Notes: generated by a model from the sequence alone, not told the origin. A stretch of 45,938 nt of DNA from Acidobacteriota bacterium (GCA_028872955.1 JAGWNX010000023.1:1-45938); one strand, 5' to 3'. Positions 9,374 to 18,004 are shown, counted from the stretch's first letter. A program made the numbers and translations.

Positions 9374-10541
9374 GTTCTCCACGGAGCATCGCCTCGGCGC
9401 CGTCACCCAACTGCGCGCGGCGAACGGCCGCACACTGCTTCACCTCTGCCACGGCCCGCAGCACGCTGGCCACGGAGATCTTCCCCATCACATCTGTCGG
9501 TTGACCATCAAACTCAAAGCCCAGATGCAGGAACCCGCCGCTTCCGTCATCTGCCGGAACCCCACGCACGCACTCCCCACGGGGCCCCCAGCGATCATCG
9601 TGGTTCGGGCCATTCAAGCTCACCGTAGGCGCGCCCAACACCGCCGCCAGGTGCATAACCCCGGTGTTGACACTGACCACCACCCGGCTCCGCCGCAGCA
9701 GATGTGCCAGGCTCACAAAGCCATCTGGACTCACGTAGGGCCGCGACCGCAGCCCTGCCGCCTGCAGCGCTGCAACCAGTTGCCCGGTCTGCTCAGCATC
9801 CGCAGGCCCGCACGTCACGACAAACACGGTGTCGTCGCCAACCAGTTGTGCCGCAAGCTCCACCCACCGCTCCAGCGGCCACTCCCGCAACCATCCCCGT
9901 GCACCAGAGGCCCAGGGATGAAACACCACAACCTCTCCGGCATCCGCCAGCGGCTGCTGAGCAACGGCAGGAACGACGAGGGTTGGCGGCAGCCCCGCCG
10001 GAATGCCAAATGCCCGCAGCAGCCCACGGAAGTTGTCCAGCTCATGGCGATCGCGTCGGTGCTCCACCGCCAGATCGTAGCCACGTCCGCGATACTGCCC
10101 GGCAGTCGAGAAGCCCACCGTATACTTCGCTCCGGAGACCATGCTGTAAAACGCCGTCAGCCGCTGCCAGGAGGTGAAGTCAAACAGCAGATCGCACGCC
10201 TCAGCACGCAACCGGGCAACCGTGCCGCGAAGATCCTTCAAATCCAGCAGCACACGGCGATCAACGCCTGCCACCAGCTCCGCAGCGGCAAGGTTCTGCG
10301 GCATGCAGAAGTGCACCAGCTCCGCTCGCTCCTCGCCGTCTTTCTCCAGGAACCGGCGGAGATCCTGCACCGCACCCGCGAACAGCAGGGTGTCACCCAG
10401 TGCGGGCGAGCACATCACCCCAACTCGCCGCAATCGGCCCGCAGGCCGCGGTCGGCGACGACGCAGCGTCGCCACCAGATTAAGCACCGGAATCCCAACC
10501 CAGAAGTCCAGCAGGCGGTTCGACTTGCTTCCTCGGCGCAT
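9354..10541 (-). CDS. Glycosyltransferase family 9 (heptosyltransferase-like)
   Basis: A 395-residue GT9 enzyme related to the ADP-heptose:LPS heptosyltransferases. Typical features are the N-terminal RVGVMCSPALGDTLLFAGAV (nucleotide-binding Rossmann start) and the C-terminal donor-site motif VVSVNTGVMHLAAVLGAPTVSLNGPNHDDRWGP, split here as VSVNTGVMHLAAVLGAPTV and NGPNHDDRWGP. The donor sugar cannot be told from sequence. A GmhB-like heptose phosphatase at 12.3-12.8 kb makes ADP-heptose possible. The start is ATG 10541. The 3' end overlaps the DUF721 gene by 20 bp, so transcription may run from here into gatCA. Confidence 0.88.
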   Translation of the reverse strand: MRRGSKSNRLLDFWVGIPVLNLVATLRRRRPRPAGRLRRVGVMCSPALGDTLLFAGAVQDLRRFLEKDGEERAELVHFCMPQNLAAAELVAGVDRRVLLDLKDLRGTVARLRAEACDLLFDFTSWQRLTAFYSMVSGAKYTVGFSTAGQYRGRGYDLAVEHRRDRHELDNFRGLLRAFGIPAGLPPTLVVPAVAQQPLADAGEVVVFHPWASGARGWLREWPLERWVELAAQLVGDDTVFVVTCGPADAEQTGQLVAALQAAGLRSRPYVSPDGFVSLAHLLRRSRVVVSVNTGVMHLAAVLGAPTVSLNGPNHDDRWGPRGECVRGVPADDGSGGFLHLGFEFDGQPTDVMGKISVASVLRAVAEVKQCAAVRRAQLGDGAEAMLRGEHARHLA

Positions 10542-10580
10542 AGCTCCATTCTATCGTCGTGCTCAGGTCGGCCGTTGCGG

Positions 10581-11315
10581 CTAAAACGCTCCATCCTGAC
10601 GGATGACGGAGAACATCGTCTTCCACAGGATGCGCAGGTCCATCCACAGAGACCAGCGGCGAACATACTCGCAGTCGAGCGCCACGCGCTGGTCATAGGT
10701 CAGGGTGCTGCGTCCGGAGACCTGCCACAGTCCAGTCAGGCCGGGCTTGACCCGGCAGTAGTAGCCAAAGTCGTCCTTGTACTTCTCCACCTCGGCTGCC
10801 ACAATCGGCCGCGGCCCCACCAGGCTCATCTGCCCGCATAGCACATTCCACAGCTGCGGCAGTTCATCCAGGCTGTAGCGCCGCAGAAAGCCCCCCACGG
10901 GGGTCACCCGGGGGTCATCCTTCAGCTTGTGGCAGCGATTCCACTCGGCACGCGCCTCCGGATGAGTGGCCAGATACTGCTCCAGCACCTCGGTCGAGTT
11001 CACGCACATGGTGCGGAACTTCCACATGGAGAAGAACTCGCCACTCTTGCGGATGCGCCTGTGCGAGTAGAAGAGCGGCCCCTTTGAGGTCAGCACAATC
11101 GCCCACGCCACAACCGACAGCAATGGAATCAGCACCGGGGCAAACAGCAGCACCAGCAGCACATCCAGGCCGCGCTTCAAAACTCGGTAGCGAAAGGTGC
11201 CTGCCGGATTTTCAATCGCCCTGACCGGCTTCGGCCGCTGCACCTCGGTGTCTGCCACATAGGCATATCCAGGGGAAACGGTCACCACCCGCTCGGGTGT
11301 CTGAAACTCGTCCAC
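10581..11315 (-). CDS. Undecaprenyl-phosphate sugar phosphotransferase (short, WcaJ/WbaP catalytic type)
   Basis: A 244-residue initiating phosphoglycosyl transferase that loads the first sugar-1-phosphate onto undecaprenyl phosphate. One hydrophobic re-entrant/membrane segment (about residues 50-75, [20 protein letters not shown]) is followed by the catalytic core: KFRTM at 99-103, [10 protein letters not shown] with the Asp-Glu pair at 150-151, SLVGPRP, and [14 protein letters not shown]. The long N-terminal multi-span and CoA-binding-like part of full WcaJ/WbaP is absent. The start is GTG 11315, with AGGA seven bases upstream. The 3' neighbour is the GT9 gene, 39 bp away. Confidence 0.92.
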   Translation of the reverse strand: MDEFQTPERVVTVSPGYAYVADTEVQRPKPVRAIENPAGTFRYRVLKRGLDVLLVLLFAPVLIPLLSVVAWAIVLTSKGPLFYSHRRIRKSGEFFSMWKFRTMCVNSTEVLEQYLATHPEARAEWNRCHKLKDDPRVTPVGGFLRRYSLDELPQLWNVLCGQMSLVGPRPIVAAEVEKYKDDFGYYCRVKPGLTGLWQVSGRSTLTYDQRVALDCEYVRRWSLWMDLRILWKTMFSVIRQDGAF

Positions 11316-11723
11316 GATCGCGTCCTATCTCTGGCCGGAGGCTGCACCCTCTGTACGATCGTGCAACAGATAGGCAGAGCGACCCGCCGGTTAGTACTCA
11401 AACCCGTACTCTGGCGCCTTTTCTGTACCGCGATACGCCTTCATGCTGCTTCGGGGAACCGATGTTCGTTCTGAACTTTGCTGTTCTGCCTTACACACTG
11501 CTCAGGGGAGCCGTTCGAACCGGGGGACATGGGTAAGTGGTGCAAAAGAATGCAACGTTGGGACATTCCTAGTGTACCCCGTGAACCCCCGTCAGCGTAT
11601 GGAAAAACTTTGGCCTCCAGCCGACGAAGCAGACGAAGCCGTTCCATTTCTGCACCAAATGGTTCTCCCTTGCAGCAAAGAAAACTCGTTCGACCCGCCT
11701 AGCAGACAAGCTACACTCAGGGC
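11316..11723. other. Divergent intergenic region between sugar phosphotransferase and rmlC
   Basis: About 408 bp separate two divergent genes and should hold promoters for both. I see no RNA gene or repeat. A 58-codon frame from ATG 11529 to 11702 exists but has arginine-rich low-complexity content and no recognisable domain, so I do not call it. Confidence 0.4.
11689..11717 (+). promoter_or_regulatory. rmlC: Candidate sigma-70-like promoter of rmlC
   Basis: TTCGAC at 11689-11694 and TACACT at 11712-11717 are separated by 17 bases. The -10 box ends only six bases before the ATG of rmlC, and there is no convincing ribosome site. If real, the transcript would begin at or next to the start codon. 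Confidence 0.25.
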
Positions 11724-12293
11724 ATGCAGGTGCTAGCAAACGCTCTAGGTAGTGTCACTTTGCTTCAACCCCGGATCTTTCCGGATAGTCGCGGCTGGTT
11801 TGCAGAAACTTTCAACCAGGATACGTTTGCCCAACTCGGCTTGCCCTCCCGCTTCGTGCAGGACAACCAGTCCTTCTCCCGACAGGGGGTGCTGCGCGGG
11901 CTGCACTACCAGCTCGGCAAACCTCAGGGCAAGCTGGTGCGCGTGCTGCAGGGCCACATCTGGGACGTCGCCGTCGACCTGCGACCGACCTCGCCTACTC
12001 TGGGGCAGTGGGCGGGCTTCCACCTGAAGGCCCCCTCTGAGACCGACCCCTTGCAGATGCTCTGGATCCCCGAGGGCTTCGCGCACGGCTTCCTGGTGCT
12101 CTCCCCCGTGGCCGAGGTGCTGTACAAGACCACGAACTCCTACTACCCGGCCGGCGAGCGCACCCTGCTATGGAACGACCCTGCTCTCAACATCGACTGG
12201 CCGCTGCACCTGCTGGGCGACGCCCCGGTCCTGGTCAGCGAGAAGGACGCCCTCGGCAAGCCGTTCCACAGCGCCGAGCTCCCTCAGTCCTAG
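11724..12293 (+). CDS. rmlC: dTDP-4-dehydrorhamnose 3,5-epimerase
   Basis: A 189-residue cupin epimerase, the third step of dTDP-L-rhamnose synthesis, with the usual family length. The catalytic histidine lies in QGVLRGLHYQ. The second conserved block reads GHIWDVAVDLRPTSPTLGQW, and the Tyr-bearing segment is VLYKTTNSYYPAGE. It is transcribed towards the other rml genes. Its TAG stop and the TAG stop of the gmhB-like gene share the palindrome CTAG at 12290-12293. Other rml steps are encoded on the opposite strand immediately beyond. Confidence 0.96.
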   Translation: MQVLANALGSVTLLQPRIFPDSRGWFAETFNQDTFAQLGLPSRFVQDNQSFSRQGVLRGLHYQLGKPQGKLVRVLQGHIWDVAVDLRPTSPTLGQWAGFHLKAPSETDPLQMLWIPEGFAHGFLVLSPVAEVLYKTTNSYYPAGERTLLWNDPALNIDWPLHLLGDAPVLVSEKDALGKPFHSAELPQS

Positions 12294-12847
12294 CCCCGCT
12301 GCCGCAGCCACTCCTCCACCTCGCTCAGTCCCTGCACCGGCGTATGCTCGCCCATGCATGCGTCGGCCTCCTCCGTGCCCTGCACCAGGAAGGCCTTGGC
12401 CAGCCCGGCGCGATGGGCCGCCAGGATGTCAGAACAGCGGTCGCCCACCAGGACGCACTCGGCCAGCTCCAGCCCAAACTCCCGCTGGCCGCGCAGCAGC
12501 ATCCCGATACCCGGCTTGCGGTCTTCGTGCTCGCGCCGATACTCCCCCAGCCCGTGCTCCGGATGGTACGGGCAGTGGTACACCGCATCCAGCACAATGC
12601 CCTGCTCGGTAAAGCGCTCGCGCATCCACAGCATCAGCTGCGCAAAGTCCTCCTCAGAGTAGTACCCGCGCGCAATGCCCGCCTGATTGGTCACCACCAT
12701 CAGCCGGTAGCCCAACTGCTGCGCCGTGCGGCACAACGAGAAGATGCCCGGAACAAAGCGCACCTCCTCCGGCCGCGACAGGTAGCCAATCTCCTCGTTG
12801 ATCACGCCATCGCGATCCAGAAACAGCCCACGCACCTTGCCGCTCAT
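12290..12847 (-). CDS. gmhB: D-glycero-D-manno-heptose 1,7-bisphosphate 7-phosphatase-like HAD phosphatase
   Basis: A 185-residue HAD-superfamily phosphatase. The nucleophile motif is FLDRDGVINEEIGYL, motif II is VVTNQAGIARGY, the lysine motif is RKPGIGML, and motif III is VLVGDRCSDILAA. This matches GmhB, which dephosphorylates heptose bisphosphate for ADP-heptose synthesis. The zinc loop is only partly kept: CPYHPEH is present, but the later Cys-x-Cys pair of the E. coli type is replaced (REHEDRKP). The start ATG (12847) overlaps the rmlD stop by four bases. Other heptose genes are not in the window, so a related sugar-phosphate substrate remains possible. Confidence 0.85.
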   Translation of the reverse strand: MSGKVRGLFLDRDGVINEEIGYLSRPEEVRFVPGIFSLCRTAQQLGYRLMVVTNQAGIARGYYSEEDFAQLMLWMRERFTEQGIVLDAVYHCPYHPEHGLGEYRREHEDRKPGIGMLLRGQREFGLELAECVLVGDRCSDILAAHRAGLAKAFLVQGTEEADACMGEHTPVQGLSEVEEWLRQRG

Positions 12848-13755
12848 CCCTCTCCCGCTCCCTGTTCTGCCAACTCGCCCATCACGATGCGCAGCGAGTC
12901 ATGCCAGTCCATCATCTGCCAGCCAAACTCACGGGCCAGCCGCGTTCCATCCAGCCGCGAGTTCGCCGGCCGCCGCGCCGGTGTCGGATACTCAGCCGTC
13001 GTAATGGGTTCGATGCGCGCCAGCCTGGCCTCGGGCTCGCGCTCCTGCAGCAGCCGCACTCCCTCGGCCGCAAAGCCACACCAGGTCGTCTCGCCTCGGC
13101 CGGCGGCGTGGTACACCCCGCCTCTGGAGCCCAGGGTCAAGGGGGTCACCTGGCGCAACACGTGTGCCGTCAGACGAGCCAGATCCCGGCTCCACGTAGG
13201 CGCGCCGGTCTGGTCTGCCACCACGCGCAGCACCTCCCGCTGGCGTGCCAGGCGCAGAATCGTACGCAGAAAGTTTTTGCCCGTGGCACCGTACACCCAA
13301 CTGGTGCGCAGAATGATGTGTGCCGCGCCACTGGCCGCCAGCGCCTGCTCACCAGCCAGCTTGCTGGCACCATAGACGTTCGCTGGCGCGGTCGCATCCT
13401 GCTCGCGGTAGGCGTGCCCGGCCGTGCCATCAAAGACGTAATCGGTAGAGAAGTGCAGCACGCCCGCGCCCAGCCGCGCGGCCTCCTCGCCCAGCACGCG
13501 CACCGCGTCGCGATTCACGGCATAGGCGCGGTCCGGCTCACTCTCCGCCAGGTCTACGGCCGTATACGCAGCAGGATTCACAATCCAAAGCGGTGCCACG
13601 TCCCGCACGGCAGCACGCACACTCTGCGTATCCTCCAGGTTCAGCGCAGCGCGGTCCGGAGCCACCACCTCGCCGAGCTCGCGCAGCAGAGGCAACAGCT
13701 CCGCACCCACCTGTCCGCTCGCCCCGGTCAACAGAATTTTTGCTGCCTTCGCCAC
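12844..13755 (-). CDS. rmlD: dTDP-4-dehydrorhamnose reductase
   Basis: A 303-residue SDR enzyme that makes dTDP-L-rhamnose in the last pathway step. It shows the nucleotide-binding GASGQVGAELL at the N-terminus, the short RmlD-type DYVFDGTAGHAY block, and the catalytic Tyr/Lys in YGASKLAGEQ. Length and spacing are normal. It is separated from rmlA by 12 bp and overlaps the gmhB-like gene by an ATGA, so the minus-strand order rmlB-rmlA-rmlD-gmhB is a single operon. Confidence 0.96.
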   Translation of the reverse strand: MAKAAKILLTGASGQVGAELLPLLRELGEVVAPDRAALNLEDTQSVRAAVRDVAPLWIVNPAAYTAVDLAESEPDRAYAVNRDAVRVLGEEAARLGAGVLHFSTDYVFDGTAGHAYREQDATAPANVYGASKLAGEQALAASGAAHIILRTSWVYGATGKNFLRTILRLARQREVLRVVADQTGAPTWSRDLARLTAHVLRQVTPLTLGSRGGVYHAAGRGETTWCGFAAEGVRLLQEREPEARLARIEPITTAEYPTPARRPANSRLDGTRLAREFGWQMMDWHDSLRIVMGELAEQGAGEG

Positions 13756-13767
13756 GTCGCCCTGCCC

Positions 13768-14643
13768 CTAGTAGACCGTCTCGGCCAAGACACGCAGCAG
13801 ATAGGCCCCATAGCTGCTCTTGCCGATTGCGACCGCCAGGCTGCGAAGCTGCTCGGCAGAGATGTACCCCAACCGGTAGGCGATCTCCTCCGGGCAGGCC
13901 ACCTTCAGCCCCTGCCGCTTCTCAAGGGTGTGGATGAACGTCCCCGCCTCCAGCAGCGAGTCGTGGGTGCCGGTATCCAGCCAGGCGATACCCCGGCCCA
14001 GCACCTCGGTCCGCAGCTGGCCGCGCTGCAGGTACCAGCGGTTCACGTCGGTAATCTCCAGCTCGCCGCGCGGAGAGGGCTTCAGCCCCTCGGCCACACT
14101 CACCACCTGGGAATCGTAAAAATAGACCCCCGTAACGGCGTAGCGCGACTTCGGCTGCGCCGGCTTCTCTTCAATGGAGACCGCGCGCCGCTCCGCGTCA
14201 AACTCCACCACGCCGTACCGCTCAGGGTCCAGCACCGGATACGCAAAGACCGTTGCTCCGCTCGTCTGCGCCGCGGCGTTGCGCAGGCTCTTGGCAAAGT
14301 CATGCCCGTAGAAGATGTTGTCGCCAAGCACCAGGCAGCAGCTGGAGCCGGCCAGAAACTCCCGCCCGATCAGAAAGGCCTGCGCCAGTCCATCGGGCGA
14401 GGGCTGCACAGCGTACGAGATCGTCAGGCCCCACTGCTCGCCGGTGCCCAGCAACTGGGCAAAGCGCGGCGTATCCTCCGGGGTCGAGATCACCAGGATC
14501 TCGCGTATGCCCGCCAGCATCAGCACCGAGAGCGGGTAGTAGATCATCGGCTTGTCATACACCGGCAGCAGTTGCTTGCTCACCACCTGCGTCACCGGGT
14601 GCAATCGCGTACCAGAGCCGCCCGCCAGAATAATGCCCTTCAT
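13768..14643 (-). CDS. rmlA: Glucose-1-phosphate thymidylyltransferase
   Basis: A 291-residue nucleotidyltransferase forming dTDP-glucose from dTTP and glucose-1-phosphate, the entry step to dTDP-rhamnose. It begins [18 protein letters not shown], the nucleotide-binding signature; [16 protein letters not shown] and [10 protein letters not shown] are further conserved blocks. The start ATG at 14643 overlaps the rmlB TGA stop (ATGA at 14643-14640), which fixes the start and indicates translational coupling. The longer upstream frame is part of rmlB coding sequence read in another frame. Confidence 0.97.
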   Translation of the reverse strand: MKGIILAGGSGTRLHPVTQVVSKQLLPVYDKPMIYYPLSVLMLAGIREILVISTPEDTPRFAQLLGTGEQWGLTISYAVQPSPDGLAQAFLIGREFLAGSSCCLVLGDNIFYGHDFAKSLRNAAAQTSGATVFAYPVLDPERYGVVEFDAERRAVSIEEKPAQPKSRYAVTGVYFYDSQVVSVAEGLKPSPRGELEITDVNRWYLQRGQLRTEVLGRGIAWLDTGTHDSLLEAGTFIHTLEKRQGLKVACPEEIAYRLGYISAEQLRSLAVAIGKSSYGAYLLRVLAETVY

Positions 14644-15746
14644 CGCGCTGCCTCCGCTGCGCTGCCGCGTGCGCCATAGTTCTGCTGCACCCACTGCTGG
14701 TAGGCTCCGCTGGTCACATCCTGCACCCAGGCCTGGTTGGCCAGGTACCAGGCCACGGTGCGGCGCAGGCCAGTCTCAAAGCTCTCTGCCGCCTGCCAGC
14801 CCAGCTCCTGCTCCAACTTGCGCGCATCAATGGCATACCGGCGATCGTGCCCGGGGCGGTCTGCCACAAACCGCAGCAGCTGCTTATGCGGACGATGGGG
14901 CGAGTCCGGCACCAGCTCATCCAGCAACGCGCACAGCGTGTGGACGACCTCAAGATTCGTGCGCTGGTTGCCGCCGCCAACGTTGTACGTCTCGCCCACC
15001 CGGCCCCTGGCCAGCACCATGCGAATGGCGCTGGCGTGATCGCCCACATACAACCAGTCCCGCACCTGCTGGCCGTCGCCATACACCGGGAGCGGCTTGC
15101 CGGCCAGCGCGTTGGCAATCATCAGCGGAATCAGCTTCTCCGGAAACTGGTAGGGGCCATAGTTGTTGGAGCAGTTGGTCACCACCGCAGGCAGACCATA
15201 CGTGTGGACCCACGCACGCACCAGATGGTCGCTGGCCGCCTTGCTGGCTGCATACGGCGAGTTCGGCGCATAGGCGGTCTTCTCGTGGAAGGCAGGCTCC
15301 TGCGGCGTCAACGTGCCGTACACCTCATCAGTGGAGACGTGCAGAAAGCGGAATCCCTCCCGCTCCGCGCCCTCCAGCTGCTGGTGATACACGCGCGCCG
15401 CCTGCAGCAGCGCAAAGGTGCCCTGGATATTCGTCCGCAGAAACTCGTCCGGCCCGGCGATGGAGCGGTCGACATGGCTCTCTGCGGCAAAGTGCACCAC
15501 CGCCCGCGGACGATACCGCTCCAGCAGGTCGGCAACCAGCGGCTCGTCGCAGATATCGCCGCGCACAAAGATGTGCCGCGCATCGCCAGCCACCGACTCC
15601 AGGTTCTTCAGGTTGCCGGCATAGGTCAGCTTGTCCAGATTCACAACCGGACCGCCCCTGCCCTGCAGCCAGTCCAGCACAAAGTTCGAACCGATGAAGC
15701 CTGCACCGCCCGTTACCAGAATCGGTTGGTCCGTCACCACTGTCAT
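14640..15746 (-). CDS. rmlB: dTDP-glucose 4,6-dehydratase
   Basis: A 368-residue extended SDR dehydratase, the second step of dTDP-L-rhamnose synthesis. Motifs are [19 protein letters not shown], the STDEVYG block with the catalytic Asp-Glu pair, and [15 protein letters not shown] with the Tyr/Lys pair. The chosen ATG at 15746 has GGAG nine bases upstream and gives the normal N-terminus ([14 protein letters not shown]); ATG 15761 and an upstream extension to 15800 are less likely. It is the first gene of the minus-strand rml operon and is divergent from the tRNA-Ser gene. Confidence 0.96.
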   Translation of the reverse strand: MTVVTDQPILVTGGAGFIGSNFVLDWLQGRGGPVVNLDKLTYAGNLKNLESVAGDARHIFVRGDICDEPLVADLLERYRPRAVVHFAAESHVDRSIAGPDEFLRTNIQGTFALLQAARVYHQQLEGAEREGFRFLHVSTDEVYGTLTPQEPAFHEKTAYAPNSPYAASKAASDHLVRAWVHTYGLPAVVTNCSNNYGPYQFPEKLIPLMIANALAGKPLPVYGDGQQVRDWLYVGDHASAIRMVLARGRVGETYNVGGGNQRTNLEVVHTLCALLDELVPDSPHRPHKQLLRFVADRPGHDRRYAIDARKLEQELGWQAAESFETGLRRTVAWYLANQAWVQDVTSGAYQQWVQQNYGARGSAAEAAR

Positions 15747-15915
15747 GCGTAGGTACTCCATCCCAGGTACATCTCGGCGCCACACCCGAACGTCTGGCAA
15801 GCCGCTGGTACCCGCTCCCTAACAATACAGAATCCCGGCGTCCCAAACCAACCCGACTCCAGCCCCGCACCACGAAGCTGCTATGCTGGAACCAGTGCAT
15901 CGCCCCACCCCCAGC

Positions 15916-16005
15916 GGAGGGATGTGTGAGCGGTTGAAACAGGCGGTCTTGAAAACCGCTTAGCCTTGACGGGCTACGGGGGTTCGAATCCCTCTCCCTC
16001 CGCCA
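15916..16005 (+). tRNA. tRNA-Ser (anticodon UGA)
   Basis: Class II tRNA with acceptor GGAGGGA (15916-15922) pairing with TCCCTCC (15995-16001). The anticodon stem is GCGGT/ACCGC (43-47 with 55-59 of the 159xx block), with loop CTTGAAA giving anticodon TGA at 15950-15952. A long variable arm, a T-loop with GGTTCGAATCC and an encoded CCA end (16003-16005) are present. Its last bases form the left end of a 183 bp direct repeat that recurs 1648 bp downstream, so it marks the boundary of the accessory island. Confidence 0.96.
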
Positions 16006-16182
16006 CAGTCCCTTCCAAAGACATCCAGGAATCCAAAAGAAGGCCCAGAAAATCTGGTGGCCAGGCCTACTGTCTTTCTACCAAAACGAGCGCAATGGCC
16101 CGGGTGCCCCATCCTTCGCGTCGTGTGCGAAGGGTGGGAGGCGAGTCGGTTGGTTCGCCTCGAACGCAGTGGCCGGGGTGCG
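16000..16182 (+). repeat. Direct repeat, left copy, starting in the tRNA-Ser 3' end
   Basis: 183 bp repeated at 17648-17830 with two mismatches (16097 and 16107) and no gaps. It includes the last six tRNA bases (CCGCCA), about 50 bp of tRNA 3' flank, and the first 130 bp of interspersed element A. It brackets the HNH gene with the right copy. Confidence 0.9.
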
Positions 16183-16350
16183 GGCTGCTGCTTCGGCATC
16201 GGCGAAGTTGGAGCACTCAGGCCCTTCTAACGGAAACTGCTCTGGACCACCCGCGCAATCTTGACCTTCCCACCCTTGGCAAAAGGCCGCCAAGGATGGG
16301 GCACCCGAGCGGTTGGGGTACGACAAACTCAGAAGGGTGGGCCACCCGCC
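16053..16350 (+). repeat. Interspersed inverted-repeat element, copy A
   Basis: One of five same-orientation copies of a roughly 297 bp GC-rich element. Its right end is the intact GAAGGGTGGGCCACCCGCC. Its left end (GGTGGCCAGGCC) is a diverged form of the inverted repeat seen in copies C-E. The middle section matches copy D, while the left section matches copy B. It contains no gene; long reading frames through it are by-products of its base composition. Confidence 0.8.
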
Positions 16351-16447
16351 AACGCTCGGTATTGAAAGCGGATTCGATCCGGCAGCTCGGCTATTGCCGA
16401 CTGAGAAATGTGCAGAAAACTGTTGTTACGCAATATGTTGACGGCAC

Positions 16448-16539
16448 GGCGCACATTGCGCCCCAAGGCCGCACATTGCCGGATCGGCGAAAAATCGAAG
16501 CAAAATCAATCGACCGACCGAGCCGCAATGTGCGGCCTT
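16448..16539. promoter_or_regulatory. Three GCACATTGC motifs and a 15 bp inverted repeat upstream of the HNH gene
   Basis: GGCGCACATTGCGCC (16448-16462) is a short palindrome around CAT. It is followed by AAGGCCGCACATTGC (16465-16479), whose exact reverse complement GCAATGTGCGGCCTT lies at 16525-16539 and runs into a T-rich stretch. The block sits 100 bp before the HNH start. It could be an operator, a hairpin at the end of an upstream transcript, or a DNA target of the nuclease. Nothing else is recognisable in the 290 bp between element A and the HNH gene. Confidence 0.4.
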
Positions 16540-16639
16540 TTATCTGGCCCTCCGATTATTCGTGTTCGTCCACATCACGAGATTCGTGCTATGCTGCGTT
16601 GCATCCACTTCAGGCCACTTCCTGCTTCAGAGTCCGCCG

Positions 16640-17605
16640 ATGTCATTCAAGTTCGAATTGGACCGCCTGACTGACTACTCGACGGCCGACATTGTGAACG
16701 AGATTCAGCGTGTCGCAGACCTGTTGGGAGTCACCCCACTTAAAAAACGAGACTTCGACAGCGAGTCAAAGGTTCACTCAAGTACGGTCATACGCCGCTT
16801 CGGGAGTTGGCGGGCCGGATTGGAGGCAGCCGAACGCGGGCAGCTATATGGCGGCGGAACCGTGACCGACAAAATGCGAGCCCAAAAGGGGCGAGACCTA
16901 AGCGACGACGATCTTCTCACGGAGCTTCGCCGTGTCGCCCAAGTTCTTGGCCGCGGCGATTTGACAATCGACGACATCAACAACCACAGCATTGTTGGGC
17001 AAGGCATTTTCAGGAAACGGTTCGGGACAACACGCATCGCAATGGAACGAGCCGGTCTTACCGTGCGGCCGCAGAGCAGGCGGTACACAGATGATGAATG
17101 CTTCGAGAATCTGTTTGAGGTCTGGAGGCATTATGGTCGACGGCCAAGCTTCTCAGAAATCAACCGTTCGCCATCCAAAGTTGGCGGCGAGGCATACATC
17201 AGGCGCTTTGGCACGTGGATGAAGGCACTGGCAGCTTTCGTGGAGCGTGTGAATGCGAAGCCTGACAGCGCGCCCGGTCCGATCGCACCTACGCCGTCCC
17301 GCGAGGCATCATCCGGTGAAAAGTCGTCGAGGCCGATAAACAGTATTCGCGACGAAAGACGGGACATCCCGCTCGGTTTGCGGTTTCGTGTGCTTAGTCG
17401 GGATAAATTCAAATGCGTGAAGTGTGGAGACCATCCGGCCAGAAATCCTGATTGCGACTTGCACGTAGATCACATAACCCCTTGGTCAAGGGGCGGAAGG
17501 ACAGAATTCGTTAATTTGCGAACGCTGTGCGCGCAATGCAACGTCGGTCGCAGCAATCGTTATGACGCCGATGATAACTTCGTAGCGAAGGTGCCAATCC
17601 TATAG
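16640..17605 (+). CDS. HNH endonuclease with three homing-endonuclease-associated repeats
   Basis: A 321-residue protein. Three similar segments (about residues 12-66, 87-140 and 149-203) each run from a helix beginning D/T-x-x-I/L-L through a variable stretch to an RRFGSWRAGLEAA-like end (RRFGSWRAGL, KRFGTTRIAMERAGL, RRFGTWMKALAAF). This is the pattern of the HNH-associated DNA-binding repeat. A Pro/Ser linker leads to the HNH domain: C259-x2-C262, HVDHITPWSRGG with D277-H278, and C297-x2-C300, with conserved N301 and R304. The start ATG 16640 gives the first repeat directly; a GTG at 16562 adds unlikely residues. The gene lies alone between elements A and B, inside a 183 bp direct repeat. 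Free-standing mobile or domesticated nuclease are both possible. Confidence 0.85.
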   Translation: MSFKFELDRLTDYSTADIVNEIQRVADLLGVTPLKKRDFDSESKVHSSTVIRRFGSWRAGLEAAERGQLYGGGTVTDKMRAQKGRDLSDDDLLTELRRVAQVLGRGDLTIDDINNHSIVGQGIFRKRFGTTRIAMERAGLTVRPQSRRYTDDECFENLFEVWRHYGRRPSFSEINRSPSKVGGEAYIRRFGTWMKALAAFVERVNAKPDSAPGPIAPTPSREASSGEKSSRPINSIRDERRDIPLGLRFRVLSRDKFKCVKCGDHPARNPDCDLHVDHITPWSRGGRTEFVNLRTLCAQCNVGRSNRYDADDNFVAKVPIL

Positions 17606-17647
17606 CACCACAGCGAAAACGTAGTGATCATCGCTATCGGTCGTGGC

Positions 17648-17830
17648 CCGCCACAGTCCCTTCCAAAGACATCCAGGAATCCAAAAGAAGGCCCAGAAAA
17701 TCTGGTGGCCAGGCCTACTGTCTTTCTACCAAAACGAGCGCAATCGCCCGGGTGTCCCATCCTTCGCGTCGTGTGCGAAGGGTGGGAGGCGAGTCGGTTG
17801 GTTCGCCTCGAACGCAGTGGCCGGGGTGCG
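17648..17830 (+). repeat. Direct repeat, right copy, beyond the HNH gene
   Basis: Matches 16000-16182 over 183 bp with two differences (17745 and 17755). It carries the CCGCCACAGTCCC that forms the tRNA end in the left copy, but no other tRNA sequence. Confidence 0.9.
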
Positions 17831-17998
17831 ACCTCCTGCTCCGGCATCGGCGAGGATAGAGGACTTAGGTGTTTCCAAGAGAATCAAAGTTGGACCACCA
17901 GCTCGATCCTGCCCCTCCCACCCTTGGCGAAAGACCGCCAAGGATGGGGCACCCGAGCGGTTGGGGTACGACAAAGTCAGAAGGGTGGGCCACCCGCC
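17701..17998 (+). repeat. Interspersed inverted-repeat element, copy B
   Basis: Same orientation and length as copy A (offset exactly 1648). Its left part matches A, but its middle part (17855-17930) matches copy C, so it is a mosaic. Its right end lies six bases from the stop codon of the HEAT-repeat gene. Confidence 0.8.
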
Positions 17999-18004
17999 GT
18001 TCCC

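Noticed and set aside
11529..11702. 58-codon plus-strand gene upstream of rmlC
   Set aside because: Arginine/serine-rich sequence without conserved features, and the preceding GGGGGAC is not a convincing ribosome site.
15882..15887. TATGCT as -10 box of the tRNA-Ser gene
   Set aside because: No acceptable -35 sequence 16-18 bases upstream; too weak to list as a feature.
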